A stretch of DNA of 64,000 bases from Labilibaculum euxinicum (lineage in GTDB: Bacteria; Bacteroidota; Bacteroidia; Bacteroidales; Marinifilaceae): positions 109,480 to 173,479 of the forward strand of contig NZ_WTCR01000012.1 in the NCBI RefSeq assembly GCF_009795715.1, written 5' to 3'. Each line of letters begins with the position of its first letter. Positions within the stretch are counted from its first letter, which is position 1. The notes below the pieces were generated by a model, which saw only the letters and a list, made by a program, of their open reading frames with translations, was not told the DNA's origin and searched no databases. Shown here piece after piece: positions 17,633 through 25,469 of this stretch. The position numbers and the translations under genes were made by a program.

Positions 17633-18049
17633 TTAAACTAAAATTGAATTTGGAGGGCCTCTTCTGTGAGGGGAAAACCGGAGTGGTTCCGGAATAAGTT
17701 TGTAGTTATGAACCCGGAATTTTTTAACTTTCCGTATGTCTTCCGAATCAAGTCGGATCGCATCTGCCTTAAGGAAGATTTGATATTTGATTTCTTGCTG
17801 AACTCTATTATGAGTCAGAATGCAGCAAGATTCACTGTTTTTTTCGTTTTGATGGTTCCAGTTCGTTTCACCATGATTGTGATGATTGCAGGTATTGCAT
17901 TTCACATGTTGATGAAAGTGAATAATCGAAATTTGTTGATCTTCGGTGGTGTTATGATTGTGGTTGTGAGGAATTACATCATGCGCAAGCAATACCAACA
18001 TTGGTATTAGCATGAGCAGACATAACATTTGTTTCTTGAAATTCCTCAT
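17633..18049 (-). CDS. small His/Cys-rich exported protein heading the metal efflux operon
   Basis: A 138-residue protein with an N-terminal hydrophobic helix (KKQMLCLLMLIPMLVLLAH) followed by dense metal ligands: HNHNHN, HFHQHVKCNTCNHHNHGETN and NSESCCILTHN. The second half is basic (KKFRVHNYKLIPEPLRF) with no recognisable fold. The frame is open to 18097, but the ATG at 18049 is preferred because the promoter at 18067-18097 would otherwise lie inside the gene. It is the first gene of the efflux unit, 260 bp before the adaptor. A periplasmic metal sensor, buffer or chaperone is a reasonable inference; small His-rich proteins at this place are seen in other Bacteroidota metal operons. Function unproven. 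Confidence 0.75.
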   Translation of the reverse strand: MRNFKKQMLCLLMLIPMLVLLAHDVIPHNHNHNTTEDQQISIIHFHQHVKCNTCNHHNHGETNWNHQNEKNSESCCILTHNRVQQEIKYQIFLKADAIRLDSEDIRKVKKFRVHNYKLIPEPLRFSPHRRGPPNSILV

Positions 18050-18066
18050 TTTCGACAAATATGCAA

Positions 18067-18097
18067 CAAATATAGATGTTCGCTGATTGATATCCAA
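18067..18097 (-). promoter_or_regulatory. promoter of the metal efflux operon
   Basis: Minus strand: TTG (18095-18097), exactly 20 nt, then TATATTTG (18067-18074). This is a full match to the Bacteroidota consensus, with the ATG at 18049 downstream. Confidence 0.75.
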
Positions 18098-18179
18098 TAC
18101 CTGATTGTTGGGATTACAATATTAATGAACAAAAACAGCTTGTTGTATGATTGGGGAAATTGTATTTCCTCAATTGGAA

Positions 18180-18210
18180 TTGGAGCATTCAATTGTGATG
18201 TTTACATTTG
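18180..18210 (+). promoter_or_regulatory. promoter of the MATE exporter gene
   Basis: TTG (18180-18182), exactly 20 nt, then TACATTTG (18203-18210); the ATG is 72 bases further. It diverges from the metal-operon promoter at 18067-18097, with about 80 bp between the two. Confidence 0.7.
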
Positions 18211-18281
18211 TCGGCTCTAAGACAGATGTCCTTCCCCAAATAGAATATCCAACTTATTTTTAGTATCACATTTTAATTAGC

Positions 18282-19655
18282 ATGAACAGAATTTCGAAAG
18301 CCTTTTCCTTACGAGCCTATTTACCTCATTACGGTCCAATTGTAAAACTTGGATTGCCGGTAGTTTTAGCGCAATTGGGACAAATCACCGTGGGATTGGT
18401 TGACAACATGATGATTGGCCATTTGGGAACTCACGAACTTGCGGCAGCTTCTTTTGCCAATACAATTTTCTGGCTGGTGATTATTTTCGGTACCGGATTT
18501 TCATATTCAATTACTCCTTTGGTAGGCGAGGCCAGAGGCGATTTCAAGAAATTGAAAATTGGATCGTGGTTTAAAAACGGAATGCTGGCAATGATATTGA
18601 TGGGCATATTACTTACCGTGGTAATTTTATTGCTTAGCCTTTTAATGGGAAAAATGGGACAGCCATCGGAAATTATTACTGATGCGAAAAGTTATTTGTG
18701 GATTTTAGCTGCCAGTATATTGCCCATGATGATTTTTATGGGATACAAACAATTTGGCGAAGGACTTGCCAATACTAAAGTAGCTATGAATATCATGCTG
18801 CTTGCCAATTTGGTGAATATAGCTGCAAACTATATTTTGATTAACGGGAAATGTGGTTTTCCGGCAATGGGTTTAAACGGAGCAGGTTATGGAACCTTAA
18901 TTGCCCGTGGTTTTATGGCAATTGCTTTTTTCTGGGTTTTTCGGACTGGAAGATTTTTTAAGCCATATCGGGAAATGATCAGGAAATCAGTTTATTGTTT
19001 GAAAGATTTTTGGCGGATTTGGCAATTGGGATTACCCATTGGTTCGCAGCTGGTAATGGAAGCTTCGGCATTTATGCTGAGTACCATAATGATGGGGTGG
19101 ATTAGTGTGGAAGGGTTGGCAGCACATCAAATTGTATTGAGTTTATCTACGGTTAGTTTTATGATTTATCAGGGAATTGCGGCAAGCACAACCATTCGGA
19201 TTTCGTCTTTACTGGGTGAGAAACGTATCCGCGAAATGAAGAATTCCGGTTGGGCTGCAGTTCATTTGGTGTTGGGTATAGTTGTTTTTATGTGCATACT
19301 TTTTGTAAGCCTGAGGCATATTTTGCCCACATGGTTTACGCAGGAACCGGCAGTTATTCAATTAACAGCTCAGTTTCTGATTGTAATGGTAATCTATCAG
19401 TTTTTTGATGCTCTTCAGATTGTATTTGGAAGTATTTTAAGAGGAATGTCGGATGTGAACATACCTACATTGCTCACCTTTGTTGCCTACTTTCTGGTTT
19501 CGTTACCTACCGGATATTTATGTGCTTTTGTTTTCGGTATGAATGAAGTGGGAATTTGGTGGGGATTACCAGCAGGATTAGGAGCAGCCTCTTTTCTGTT
19601 TATGCTTCGGTTTAGAAGTCTTTCCAATAAACTTTTGCAGGCAGGAAAAAAGTAA
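18282..19655 (+). CDS. MATE-family multidrug/sodium antiporter
   Basis: A 457-residue inner-membrane protein with about 12 hydrophobic segments in two similar halves. The MATE signature LGLPVVLAQLGQITVGLVDNMMIGHLGTHELAAASFA appears at the N-terminus in pieces (PVVLAQLGQ, VDNMMIGHLG), and the second half begins with the equivalent QLGLPIGSQLVMEASAFML and GLAAHQIVLSLS. NorM-like proteins export drugs or cationic compounds in exchange for Na+ or H+; the substrate is unknown. Its start follows a well-spaced promoter, and a terminator follows the stop. Monocistronic. Confidence 0.92.
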   Translation: MNRISKAFSLRAYLPHYGPIVKLGLPVVLAQLGQITVGLVDNMMIGHLGTHELAAASFANTIFWLVIIFGTGFSYSITPLVGEARGDFKKLKIGSWFKNGMLAMILMGILLTVVILLLSLLMGKMGQPSEIITDAKSYLWILAASILPMMIFMGYKQFGEGLANTKVAMNIMLLANLVNIAANYILINGKCGFPAMGLNGAGYGTLIARGFMAIAFFWVFRTGRFFKPYREMIRKSVYCLKDFWRIWQLGLPIGSQLVMEASAFMLSTIMMGWISVEGLAAHQIVLSLSTVSFMIYQGIAASTTIRISSLLGEKRIREMKNSGWAAVHLVLGIVVFMCILFVSLRHILPTWFTQEPAVIQLTAQFLIVMVIYQFFDALQIVFGSILRGMSDVNIPTLLTFVAYFLVSLPTGYLCAFVFGMNEVGIWWGLPAGLGAASFLFMLRFRSLSNKLLQAGKK

Positions 19656-19675
19656 TTTCTGTTTGTAATAAAAAA

Positions 19676-19709
19676 AGCCATAGAGAAAAACTCCATGGCT
19701 GATTTTTAT
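19676..19709. terminator. hairpin terminator between convergent genes
   Basis: AGCCATAGAG (19676-19685) pairs with CTCCATGGCT (19691-19700) with one mismatch; A-tract on the left and T-tract on the right allow use by both the MATE gene and the convergent lipoprotein gene. Confidence 0.8.
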
Positions 19710-19764
19710 TTTGTTTGTGTCCTGCTGTATTCTTTTGAGCAGGTAGAGTACATTCCTATTTTGC

Positions 19765-20013
19765 TTATTCAGCAGCAACTTCTTTAACATCAACTTCCTC
19801 TGCAGTGGTTACATCTTCTGTTGCTGTAGTATCTTTTGCACATTCAGTTTTAGCTGAACAACATTTAGAAGAATCTTTTTCAAGTTCTGCAGAAGCTTCT
19901 GTTTTTTCTTTTGAACAACATGCTTTTTCTTCAGAAGCAGCAGCTTTAGTTTTGTTTCCACAAGAAGTAAATACGAATCCGCAGATGGCAATAGCAAATA
20001 ATAATTTTTTCAT
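19765..20013 (-). CDS. small Cys-pair lipoprotein
   Basis: An 82-residue protein with a lipoprotein signal (MKKLLFAIAICGFVFTSC, acylated Cys18). The mature part is Ala/Glu/Lys-rich, low in complexity and probably disordered, with three cysteine groups: ACCSKEK, KCCSAKTEC. The spacing is like metal-thiolate motifs, but the composition is too simple to assign a fold. It ends with an acidic tail. It could bind soft metals in the periplasm, given the efflux operon nearby, or be a plain envelope lipoprotein. No family recognised. Confidence 0.75.
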   Translation of the reverse strand: MKKLLFAIAICGFVFTSCGNKTKAAASEEKACCSKEKTEASAELEKDSSKCCSAKTECAKDTTATEDVTTAEEVDVKEVAAE

Positions 20014-20165
20014 AATAATTAATTTATAGTGGTTTAATTGATGCTAAAAATACGTTTTTTTATCCTGAAATGAAAGTGAATATATCTTTTCTTATTTATT
20101 TTAACACGTGTTTTTGTTGAAGCGTAATATGTTGTATGGCAGTCTTTTAGGTGGGGATGTTAAAT

Positions 20166-20323
20166 TTATTTAAGCGAAAATTCTTTGCTTAAATTTGTAT
20201 TTGTTTTTCCATCTTCCTCCAAAAGAGGATAGATAAAAAAGTTAACCAAACCATTCTTGTCGTTTTCCAGTTCCAGATCTCTTCCCAGGGTAAATTCAAC
20301 TGAATGTTTTGCAGGTTTTTGTT
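20166..20323 (-). pseudogene. C-terminal gene remnant
   Basis: The minus strand reads 51 sense codons to a TAA at 20166-20168 with normal protein character (PAKHSVEFTLGRDLELEND, then NGLVNFFIYPLLEEDGK, ending NLSKEFSLK). In-frame stops lie just upstream and there is no start codon, so only the last part of a once longer gene survives. The parent family is not recognised. Confidence 0.6.
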
Positions 20324-20554
20324 ATATGTAAAATTAATGTTAAAATATTTGATGAATTATATGGAATAAACTAATTTAGGTATACTTTAAATGGGTCTAT
20401 TCCTATTTGCTGATTGTTTTGTCGTTCTTTTTGTCTGATGTCACTTTTAATAACTGATATATAGTTAGTTGCTGTGCTGGTTTCATTAGGGATTTTGTCG
20501 GTTAGATAAGTGTTTCCGGCTTTGTGATTGAGAAATTAGTCTCTTTCACTGCCA

Positions 20555-20728
20555 TTGTTACTAAAAGGAGTTTAAATGTTGGTTAAAGTACTTTATATGT
20601 TAGTTAAGGGACTGTTAATGTAACTTAGGAGATTCGGATTGTTGGCAGAGGGACTTGTAATGTAGGTCGTGGGAATTGAAATGTAACTCAAGGGACTTGT
20701 AATGTAGTTAAAGGGAGTGAAAATAAGT
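20555..20728. repeat. degenerate 21-bp tandem repeat, about eight units
   Basis: Units such as GTAACTCAAGGGACTTGTAAT, GTAGTTAAAGGGAGTGAAAAT and GTAGGTCGTGGGAATTGAAAT follow each other at 21 bp with occasional 1-base slips. In one minus-strand frame they read as heptapeptides (ITSPLSY, ISIPTTY, ITSPSAN) before two stops appear. Confidence 0.7.
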
Positions 20729-20892
20729 TTTAAGTTATTGAATTGAAAAGGTGAAATTTTGTGGGTCTGTTATTTGTTTTGAGTGTATAGCTTTAAAATA
20801 AATATGAAGTGTGCTTGGGGAGTTTGTTAGTTGAAATTTGGAACAAATTATTTTAAAATCAACATAGTATTAATCAAACTAATTATTTACAC

Positions 20893-21663
20893 ATGGGTTT
20901 ATATTATAAATTCAGACAAGAAGAACTACCAGTAGTGGGAGAGATTCTATTGCAATTATTTTTGCGTGACCGTGAAAAGTTCTCAAACTTTTCGCCGGAA
21001 TTTAATGATGAGTTTGTTACTGATTTTCAGAATAGAATTCATCGGGTGGCCGATCTTACTCAGTCGAAAACACAAACCGCTGAGATTAAAAAAATTACTT
21101 CTGATTTGTATAGTGGTCTTGATGCAATTCTTCATAAGTTGGAATTGATTGCAGCTTATACTCAACGGGCAAACAAATTAATGCTTGTTAAAGCCTCCGA
21201 TTTTGGAGTGAAAGAAGCGAAGAAAATGATCCGGATAAGGAATGTTGAAGGCTATTGTGCAAAAGCGAAAATAATTCAACAAAATATTGCTAAAAATCTT
21301 GAAGTATTAAAAGAAAAAGGGTACAAGGATAGTTTGGGTACTGAGTTGGAGCAGATGACTCAAAAAGTGTATGATTTAAATTTATTACAGGAACAAAAAA
21401 CCAGTGAACGCAAGCAATTGGTTGTTGATAACAATGCCGAACTTAATCTTTTTTGGAAGCAGTTAAGCGATATCTCGAAAACTGGAAAAATGCTCATGAA
21501 AGAGGATGAATCGAAAGCCGCAGACTACATGTTTAGCTGCTTAATTCATAAGGTTCGTAAAATAAATACCAAAATTGAATCGAAAAAAAAGGTGACATCT
21601 ACAGCACCAGTTGGTGAGATTCCTGTTTCAAAAGAAACTGTGCCTGAGGGAGAAGAGTCGTAA
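20893..21663 (+). CDS. all-helical protein of unknown function
   Basis: A 256-residue soluble protein starting MGLYYKFRQEELPVVGEILLQLF. No signal peptide or membrane segment. It is predicted almost entirely helical with coiled-coil character, for example IQQNIAKNLEVLKEKG and LGTELEQMTQKVYDLNLLQE, a basic motif KEAKKMIRIRNVEGYCAKAK, and a low-complexity acidic/Thr/Pro tail (PVSKETVPEGEES). I do not recognise the family; proteins of this make-up recur as hypothetical proteins in Bacteroidota. It is a single gene with a strong terminator directly behind it. Confidence 0.75.
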   Translation: MGLYYKFRQEELPVVGEILLQLFLRDREKFSNFSPEFNDEFVTDFQNRIHRVADLTQSKTQTAEIKKITSDLYSGLDAILHKLELIAAYTQRANKLMLVKASDFGVKEAKKMIRIRNVEGYCAKAKIIQQNIAKNLEVLKEKGYKDSLGTELEQMTQKVYDLNLLQEQKTSERKQLVVDNNAELNLFWKQLSDISKTGKMLMKEDESKAADYMFSCLIHKVRKINTKIESKKKVTSTAPVGEIPVSKETVPEGEES

Positions 21664-21683
21664 TTATTGTGAAATAATAGAAT

Positions 21684-21707
21684 GCCTCCTTCGGGAGGTT
21701 TTTCTTA
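21684..21707 (+). terminator. strong TTCG-tetraloop terminator
   Basis: CCTCC and GGAGG close a TTCG loop and are followed by TTTTTCTT, about 20 bases after the stop of the helical-protein gene. Confidence 0.85.
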
Positions 21708-21712
21708 TAAAG

Positions 21713-21757
21713 CAAAAAAATAAGTGTAGGTCCGATTTCTCTGGGCTTACACTTATT
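21713..21757 (-). terminator. long hairpin terminator of the DUF3244-like gene
   Basis: AATAAGTGTA (21719-21728) and TACACTTATT (21748-21757) pair perfectly, extended by GG(T)CC/GGGC. On the minus strand the stem is followed by seven T, 50 bases beyond the stop codon. Confidence 0.8.
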
Positions 21758-21808
21758 ATATAGGAATGATTCTTTTGAATCATCTGGTCACTTGAACCGC
21801 TTTGGTCA

Positions 21809-22405
21809 CTATTTTCTGAAGGCATAATTGTACTCTTTTTTGTCAGACACTAAACGAACTTTATAATCTCCTTTTGGCAATGCTTCTACATTGAATTTTT
21901 TAGAGAAAGTCGGTTCTGATGCATAAGAGCCATTAAATACTTCATTTCCAAATTCATCATTTATTGAAATGTTGAATGCTTTGTTTTCAAAAGACAGGTA
22001 GGTTACAAACAAATTGTTATCCTCTGTTCTGAAAAGAGTTTTTTCTGCAGTGTTCTCAGCTAATTCTGCAACAAGTTTGTTGTTGGCAACTACAAATTCT
22101 TTTTCAATATTATCTCCTTTACCAGTTAAAACAATTTTGTAGGTTCCATCTTCAAGATAAGAGAAATCAAACAATTTTTGAGCTGTGGTTTCACCACCTA
22201 CTTTTTTTGAATAATACAAGTTTCCAGCTTCATCGTAAATCTTCATTTTAAGCAATGATTCGGTTGGATTGATAATAGATACAATTGATAAATCAGTATC
22301 CAAATAAGGGTTAATTCGAATGTTTCCGGTTGCAAATGCTGAACTTGCGCTTAAGAATAGTATTGCTCCGAATACCAATCCTTTAAATGTGTTTTTTGTT
22401 TTCAT
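21809..22405 (-). CDS. secreted two-domain beta-sandwich protein (DUF3244-like)
   Basis: A 198-residue protein with a signal peptide (MKTKNTFKGLVFGAILFLSASSAFA). Two similar ~80-residue beta domains follow: the first around SLLKMKIYDEAGNLYYSKK ... YLEDGTYKIVLTGKG, the second around AFNISINDEFGNEVFNGSY ... LPKGDYKVRLVSDKKEY. This internal repeat and the 'V.D..G..V' plus 'L..G.Y.V.' pattern resemble DUF3244 and Por-secretion-tail modules of Bacteroidota. It lacks a long N-terminal cargo, so it is likely a small envelope or secreted protein. Function unknown. Confidence 0.7.
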   Translation of the reverse strand: MKTKNTFKGLVFGAILFLSASSAFATGNIRINPYLDTDLSIVSIINPTESLLKMKIYDEAGNLYYSKKVGGETTAQKLFDFSYLEDGTYKIVLTGKGDNIEKEFVVANNKLVAELAENTAEKTLFRTEDNNLFVTYLSFENKAFNISINDEFGNEVFNGSYASEPTFSKKFNVEALPKGDYKVRLVSDKKEYNYAFRK

Positions 22406-22832
22406 CTTTTTTAAGTTTAAATGAGTAATAATTTATAAAATCAACCATCGGTTATTTGTGATTGGCTGACATTGTAAATCTAGAAATAAATCATAGAAAT
22501 GATCTAAATAATAACTCCCGAAATTGAAGAAATAACAAAAAAAACAACTTATAACGGTTGCGAAAGCTCCCGAAATTGTTTGCGTTACAAGGATTTAATA
22601 AAGAATTTTGTCATTATTAACCTTGAAATGGCAAATTTGTTTTTATGATAACGTTTTCGAATTTTGTGAAAAATGGCCAAAACGTCATTTTTTTATCTGA
22701 TGAGTGAAAAAAGGATTCAGAAATAGATAGTAAGGGGGGTGTTAAAATGATCATTTAAAACTATTTTTGATGTGAATTTTTAAACAGCCCCTTAATTTTG
22801 TGGTTGTGTTGGTGAAAAATACATTATTATAT
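22406..22832. other. intergenic region between divergent genes
   Basis: AT-rich; holds the promoter at 22766-22800 and a direct repeat CTCCCGAAATTG at 22515-22526 and 22567-22578. No coding signal. Confidence 0.4.
22766..22800 (+). promoter_or_regulatory. promoter of the TIM-barrel gene
   Basis: TTTG (22766-22769) and TAATTTTG (22793-22800), spacer 23 nt, slightly long. A start site near 22806 makes the ATG at 22833 the first usable one. Confidence 0.5.
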
Positions 22833-23831
22833 ATGAATTATAAAAATTTAATGGACTTCTCTGTTTATCCATCTGATGTGAGTCGTTTTGAGAACGGATG
22901 GAAAGGACTGGAAGAATATATTATTGACAAAAAAATAGATGGGGTTGAATTACTAATCGGTTATGATTCTCCATCCGAAGAAATCCCAAAAGGAATAGTT
23001 AAAAGTGTTCATTTGCCATTTTGGGTAACCTGGTTGGATGTTTGGCGAAAAGGAGAGGATGCTGCCAAATATTATTTTCCTAATATGTCAGCCGAGCATT
23101 TGCAATTTTGCTGCGGAGGTACGAATGCTGCAGAAATGATTACTTCTCAGAAGAAACTGTGGGAATACGCAGCACATTTTCAACCATCTCATGCTGTTAT
23201 ACACGCGGCACATGTAGAATTGGAACATGCTTTTACGCGTGATTTTAACTATAAAAGCATTGAGGTAATGACGGGTTTAGCAGAAATGCTGAACAGAACG
23301 GCTCAGGAATTTGGTTATGGAGAGCCTCCTGTTACATTAGCTATCGAAAATTTATGGTGGCCTGGTCTGGATTTTTTGTTTCCGGCTGAGGCCGATGATT
23401 TTGCATCACGACTGGATTTTTCAAATTGGAACTTACTTTTGGATACGGGACATTTAATGAATACGAATATTGCATTGAGATGTGAGGATGAGGCCATTGA
23501 TTTTGTTTTGGATCGGATATCACGATTGTCAAAAGATATTCAGGCGAAAATTAAGAGTCTGCATTTGAATTTGAGTTTATCTGGAGAATATCAAACGAAA
23601 CAGGTTATGAATGGTTTGCCAACAGGATGGTCAGACTTAAATCATACGGAGAAATATACTACAGCACGTAATCATGTTCTGCAGATTGATCAGCATTTGC
23701 CATTTACCAGTAAACGGGTAAAAGAGATTATTCACGAGATTGAACCTGAAATTGTAATTCATGAATTCATTACAAAGGATATCAAAGAATATTCAGAGAA
23801 ATTGAATGTTCAGATGAATGCCTTACATTAG
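22833..23831 (+). CDS. TIM-barrel sugar isomerase/epimerase-like protein
   Basis: A 332-residue cytoplasmic protein of the xylose-isomerase-like TIM-barrel superfamily (AP endonuclease 2/sugar phosphate isomerase fold). Metal-ligand-like residues at strand ends are visible: LAIENLWWPG (Glu), LLLDTGHLMN (Asp/His), SLHLNLSL (His) and VIHEF (Glu). The frame is open to 22800, but the likely promoter overlaps that part and MNYKNLMDFSVYPSDVS is the natural start. The substrate cannot be told. It lies 165 bp before the first cobalamin riboswitch but has its own terminator, so it is probably not part of the cobalamin regulon. Confidence 0.75.
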   Translation: MNYKNLMDFSVYPSDVSRFENGWKGLEEYIIDKKIDGVELLIGYDSPSEEIPKGIVKSVHLPFWVTWLDVWRKGEDAAKYYFPNMSAEHLQFCCGGTNAAEMITSQKKLWEYAAHFQPSHAVIHAAHVELEHAFTRDFNYKSIEVMTGLAEMLNRTAQEFGYGEPPVTLAIENLWWPGLDFLFPAEADDFASRLDFSNWNLLLDTGHLMNTNIALRCEDEAIDFVLDRISRLSKDIQAKIKSLHLNLSLSGEYQTKQVMNGLPTGWSDLNHTEKYTTARNHVLQIDQHLPFTSKRVKEIIHEIEPEIVIHEFITKDIKEYSEKLNVQMNALH

Positions 23832-23888
23832 TGATATACCATGAGATGTCTTTAAATAACATTTTTCACATTTCTGCATCTTACTAAT

Positions 23889-23926
23889 AAAGACTGTTTC
23901 GTTCAATACGATTCAGTCTTTTTGTT
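23889..23926 (+). terminator. hairpin terminator of the TIM-barrel gene
   Basis: AAAGACTG (23889-23896) pairs with CAGTCTTT (23914-23921), followed by TTGTTTTTG. Confidence 0.75.
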
Positions 23927-23987
23927 TTTGTATGACAGTTATTCCTGATTGCTTTTTTAAAACCTCTTCTTTTTCCGAAATATTCCA

Positions 23988-23995
23988 TAGATTTG
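23988..23995 (+). promoter_or_regulatory. -7 box in front of cobalamin riboswitch 1
   Basis: TAGATTTG fits TAnnTTTG and immediately precedes the aptamer, as TACATTTG does for riboswitches 2 (28862-28869) and 3 (31911-31918). No TTG at 20 nt. Confidence 0.5.
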
Positions 23996-23997
23996 CA

Positions 23998-24180
23998 GGA
24001 ATTGGGTTTCTCTCTTTTGAGAAGTAAAATGGGAATCCGGTGCAAAACCGGAGCTGTCCCCGCAGCTGTAAGCCCTCAATGATTTTTCATTGATAAGTTC
24101 TGACAAATCAGCCACTATGTGAATGTAGTTTTATATGGGAAGGCGTTAGAATTGGGTAAAGCCAGAAGACCTACCTAATA
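23998..24180 (+). ncRNA. cobalamin riboswitch 1
   Basis: Canonical cobalamin-aptamer elements occur in order: GGGAATCCGGTG, AAACCGGAGCTGTCCCCGCA, the GCTGTAAGCC core, the AGCCACT box, a GGGAAGGC segment and GCCAGAAGACCTACC near the 3' end. It leads the btuF-btuC-btuD-btuF2 unit and is expected to repress it when cobalamin is plentiful. Confidence 0.93.
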
Positions 24181-24280
24181 AATTGAACTGTTTCGTAACT
24201 TCGGGGAACTGAGTAACGAAGGTATAATTGTAGTAATTGTATTTTCTTGTCTGCTATCCCCACAATTATTGTGGAAGAAA

Positions 24281-25462
24281 ATGAATTTATTAAAATCAAG
24301 CTGTTGGGCATTACTCCTAATCCTGTTATTGGGTGCTATTTCCTGTCAATCCGGCGATCCAAAAAAGAAAGAAAAACAAGCTGATAGTTCAGCTGTCGAT
24401 TCATCTTTTTATCATCAATCTCAATTAAAGTACGCCAAAGGCTTTCAAATTAAACTTCTTGCCAATGGCTTAAAAGAATTGATTGTTTGGGATCCTTGGA
24501 ACGAAGGCAAAATTTTCCAAAAATATTATTTGAAGAATCGTGGGGAAAAAACGGATATTCAGATTCCTGCTGATGGTTTGTTGGTAGAGGTTCCTGTAAG
24601 AAGTATTGCCGCGCTATCGAGTACTCAAATCGGAATTTTAAAGTTCTTAAACGTTCAGGATCGAATTGTTGCAGTTTCTTTGCGCGATCGTATTTACGAT
24701 GAGGAGTTGGATAAAAAGGCTCAGAATGGAACCATACAAGCGGTAGGTCATTCGGAAAGTCTGAATTTTGAGAAAATTGTTGAGTTGGATCCTGAATTGG
24801 TAATGGTTGCCGGTTTTATGAACATCACCGACAAGGAAACTAAATTAATGAACGCAGGTTTACCGGTTGCTTATAATATAGAGTGGATGGAAACTTCTCC
24901 CTTGGCACGTGCTGAATGGGCAAAATTTATTGCAGCCTTTTTTAATGAGGAGGCCGAGGCCGAAAAACATTTTAATGATGTAGAAAAGAGATACAATGAT
25001 TTGAAAATGTTGGTGGAAGATGTGGAGAGTAAACCAAGTATTCTTTCGGGCTATAATTTTAAAGGCATTTGGTATATGCCAGGCGGACAAAGCTACTTAG
25101 CGCAATTTCTTCGCGACGGAAAAGCAGATTATTGTTGGTTTTCTGATAGCACCAGTGGCAGTATGCCATTAAGTTTTGAGATTGTTTTCGATAAGCAGGG
25201 AGAAGCAGATATTTGGTTTGGCCCCGGACAATGCAGAACTTTGGAGGATATGAAAAACATGGATGAGCGTTACACTTTATTTCGATCATATAAAACAGCT
25301 CATGTTTTTTGTTCAACAAAACGAATGAAAGATAGTGGCGCCAACGATTGGTTTGAGTCTGGTGTAATGCAACCCGATGTTGTGTTTAAAGATGTGATTA
25401 AGATTTTACATCCTGAATTGCTGCCAAATTATGAATTGTATTACTATCAACAATTGAAATAG
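24281..25462 (+). CDS. cobalamin ABC transporter substrate-binding lipoprotein (BtuF-like), copy 1
   Basis: A 393-residue periplasmic binding protein with lipobox LLGAISC (Cys22). The two-lobed class III binding-protein layout is visible: NVQDRIVAVSLRDRIYDE, FEKIVELDPELVMVAGFM, the conserved WMETSPLARAEWAKFIAAFF and, in the second lobe, GIWYMPGGQSYLAQFLRDG. The frame opens at a TTG at 24269, but the ATG at 24281 gives the normal signal sequence. It lies 100 bases downstream of riboswitch 1 and 7 bases before the permease gene, so it is a riboswitch-controlled corrinoid-binding component. Iron-siderophore proteins share the fold; the riboswitch is what favours cobalamin. Confidence 0.85.
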   Translation: MNLLKSSCWALLLILLLGAISCQSGDPKKKEKQADSSAVDSSFYHQSQLKYAKGFQIKLLANGLKELIVWDPWNEGKIFQKYYLKNRGEKTDIQIPADGLLVEVPVRSIAALSSTQIGILKFLNVQDRIVAVSLRDRIYDEELDKKAQNGTIQAVGHSESLNFEKIVELDPELVMVAGFMNITDKETKLMNAGLPVAYNIEWMETSPLARAEWAKFIAAFFNEEAEAEKHFNDVEKRYNDLKMLVEDVESKPSILSGYNFKGIWYMPGGQSYLAQFLRDGKADYCWFSDSTSGSMPLSFEIVFDKQGEADIWFGPGQCRTLEDMKNMDERYTLFRSYKTAHVFCSTKRMKDSGANDWFESGVMQPDVVFKDVIKILHPELLPNYELYYYQQLK

Positions 25463-25469
25463 GAGAGCT

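Larger units (their letters stand above)
20014..20892. other. 879-bp gene-poor region
   Basis: Contains a C-terminal gene remnant on the minus strand (20166-20323), a degenerate 21-bp tandem repeat (20555-20728) and otherwise AT-rich sequence with no coding signal. No clear promoter for the helical-protein gene at 20893 was found. Confidence 0.5.

Noticed and set aside
17666..18010. 114-codon plus-strand frame
   Set aside because: It is antisense to the His-rich gene, whose promoter, signal helix and place in the efflux operon are convincing.
18029..18220. 63-codon plus-strand frame
   Set aside because: It overlaps both divergent promoters at 18067-18097 and 18180-18210 and has no protein-like composition.
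18282..19655. MATE exporter as part of the metal efflux operon
   Set aside because: It is divergently transcribed from its own promoter and ends at its own terminator.
22833..23831. TIM-barrel protein as a cobalamin-regulon member
   Set aside because: It has its own promoter and a terminator before riboswitch 1, so mere adjacency is the only link.
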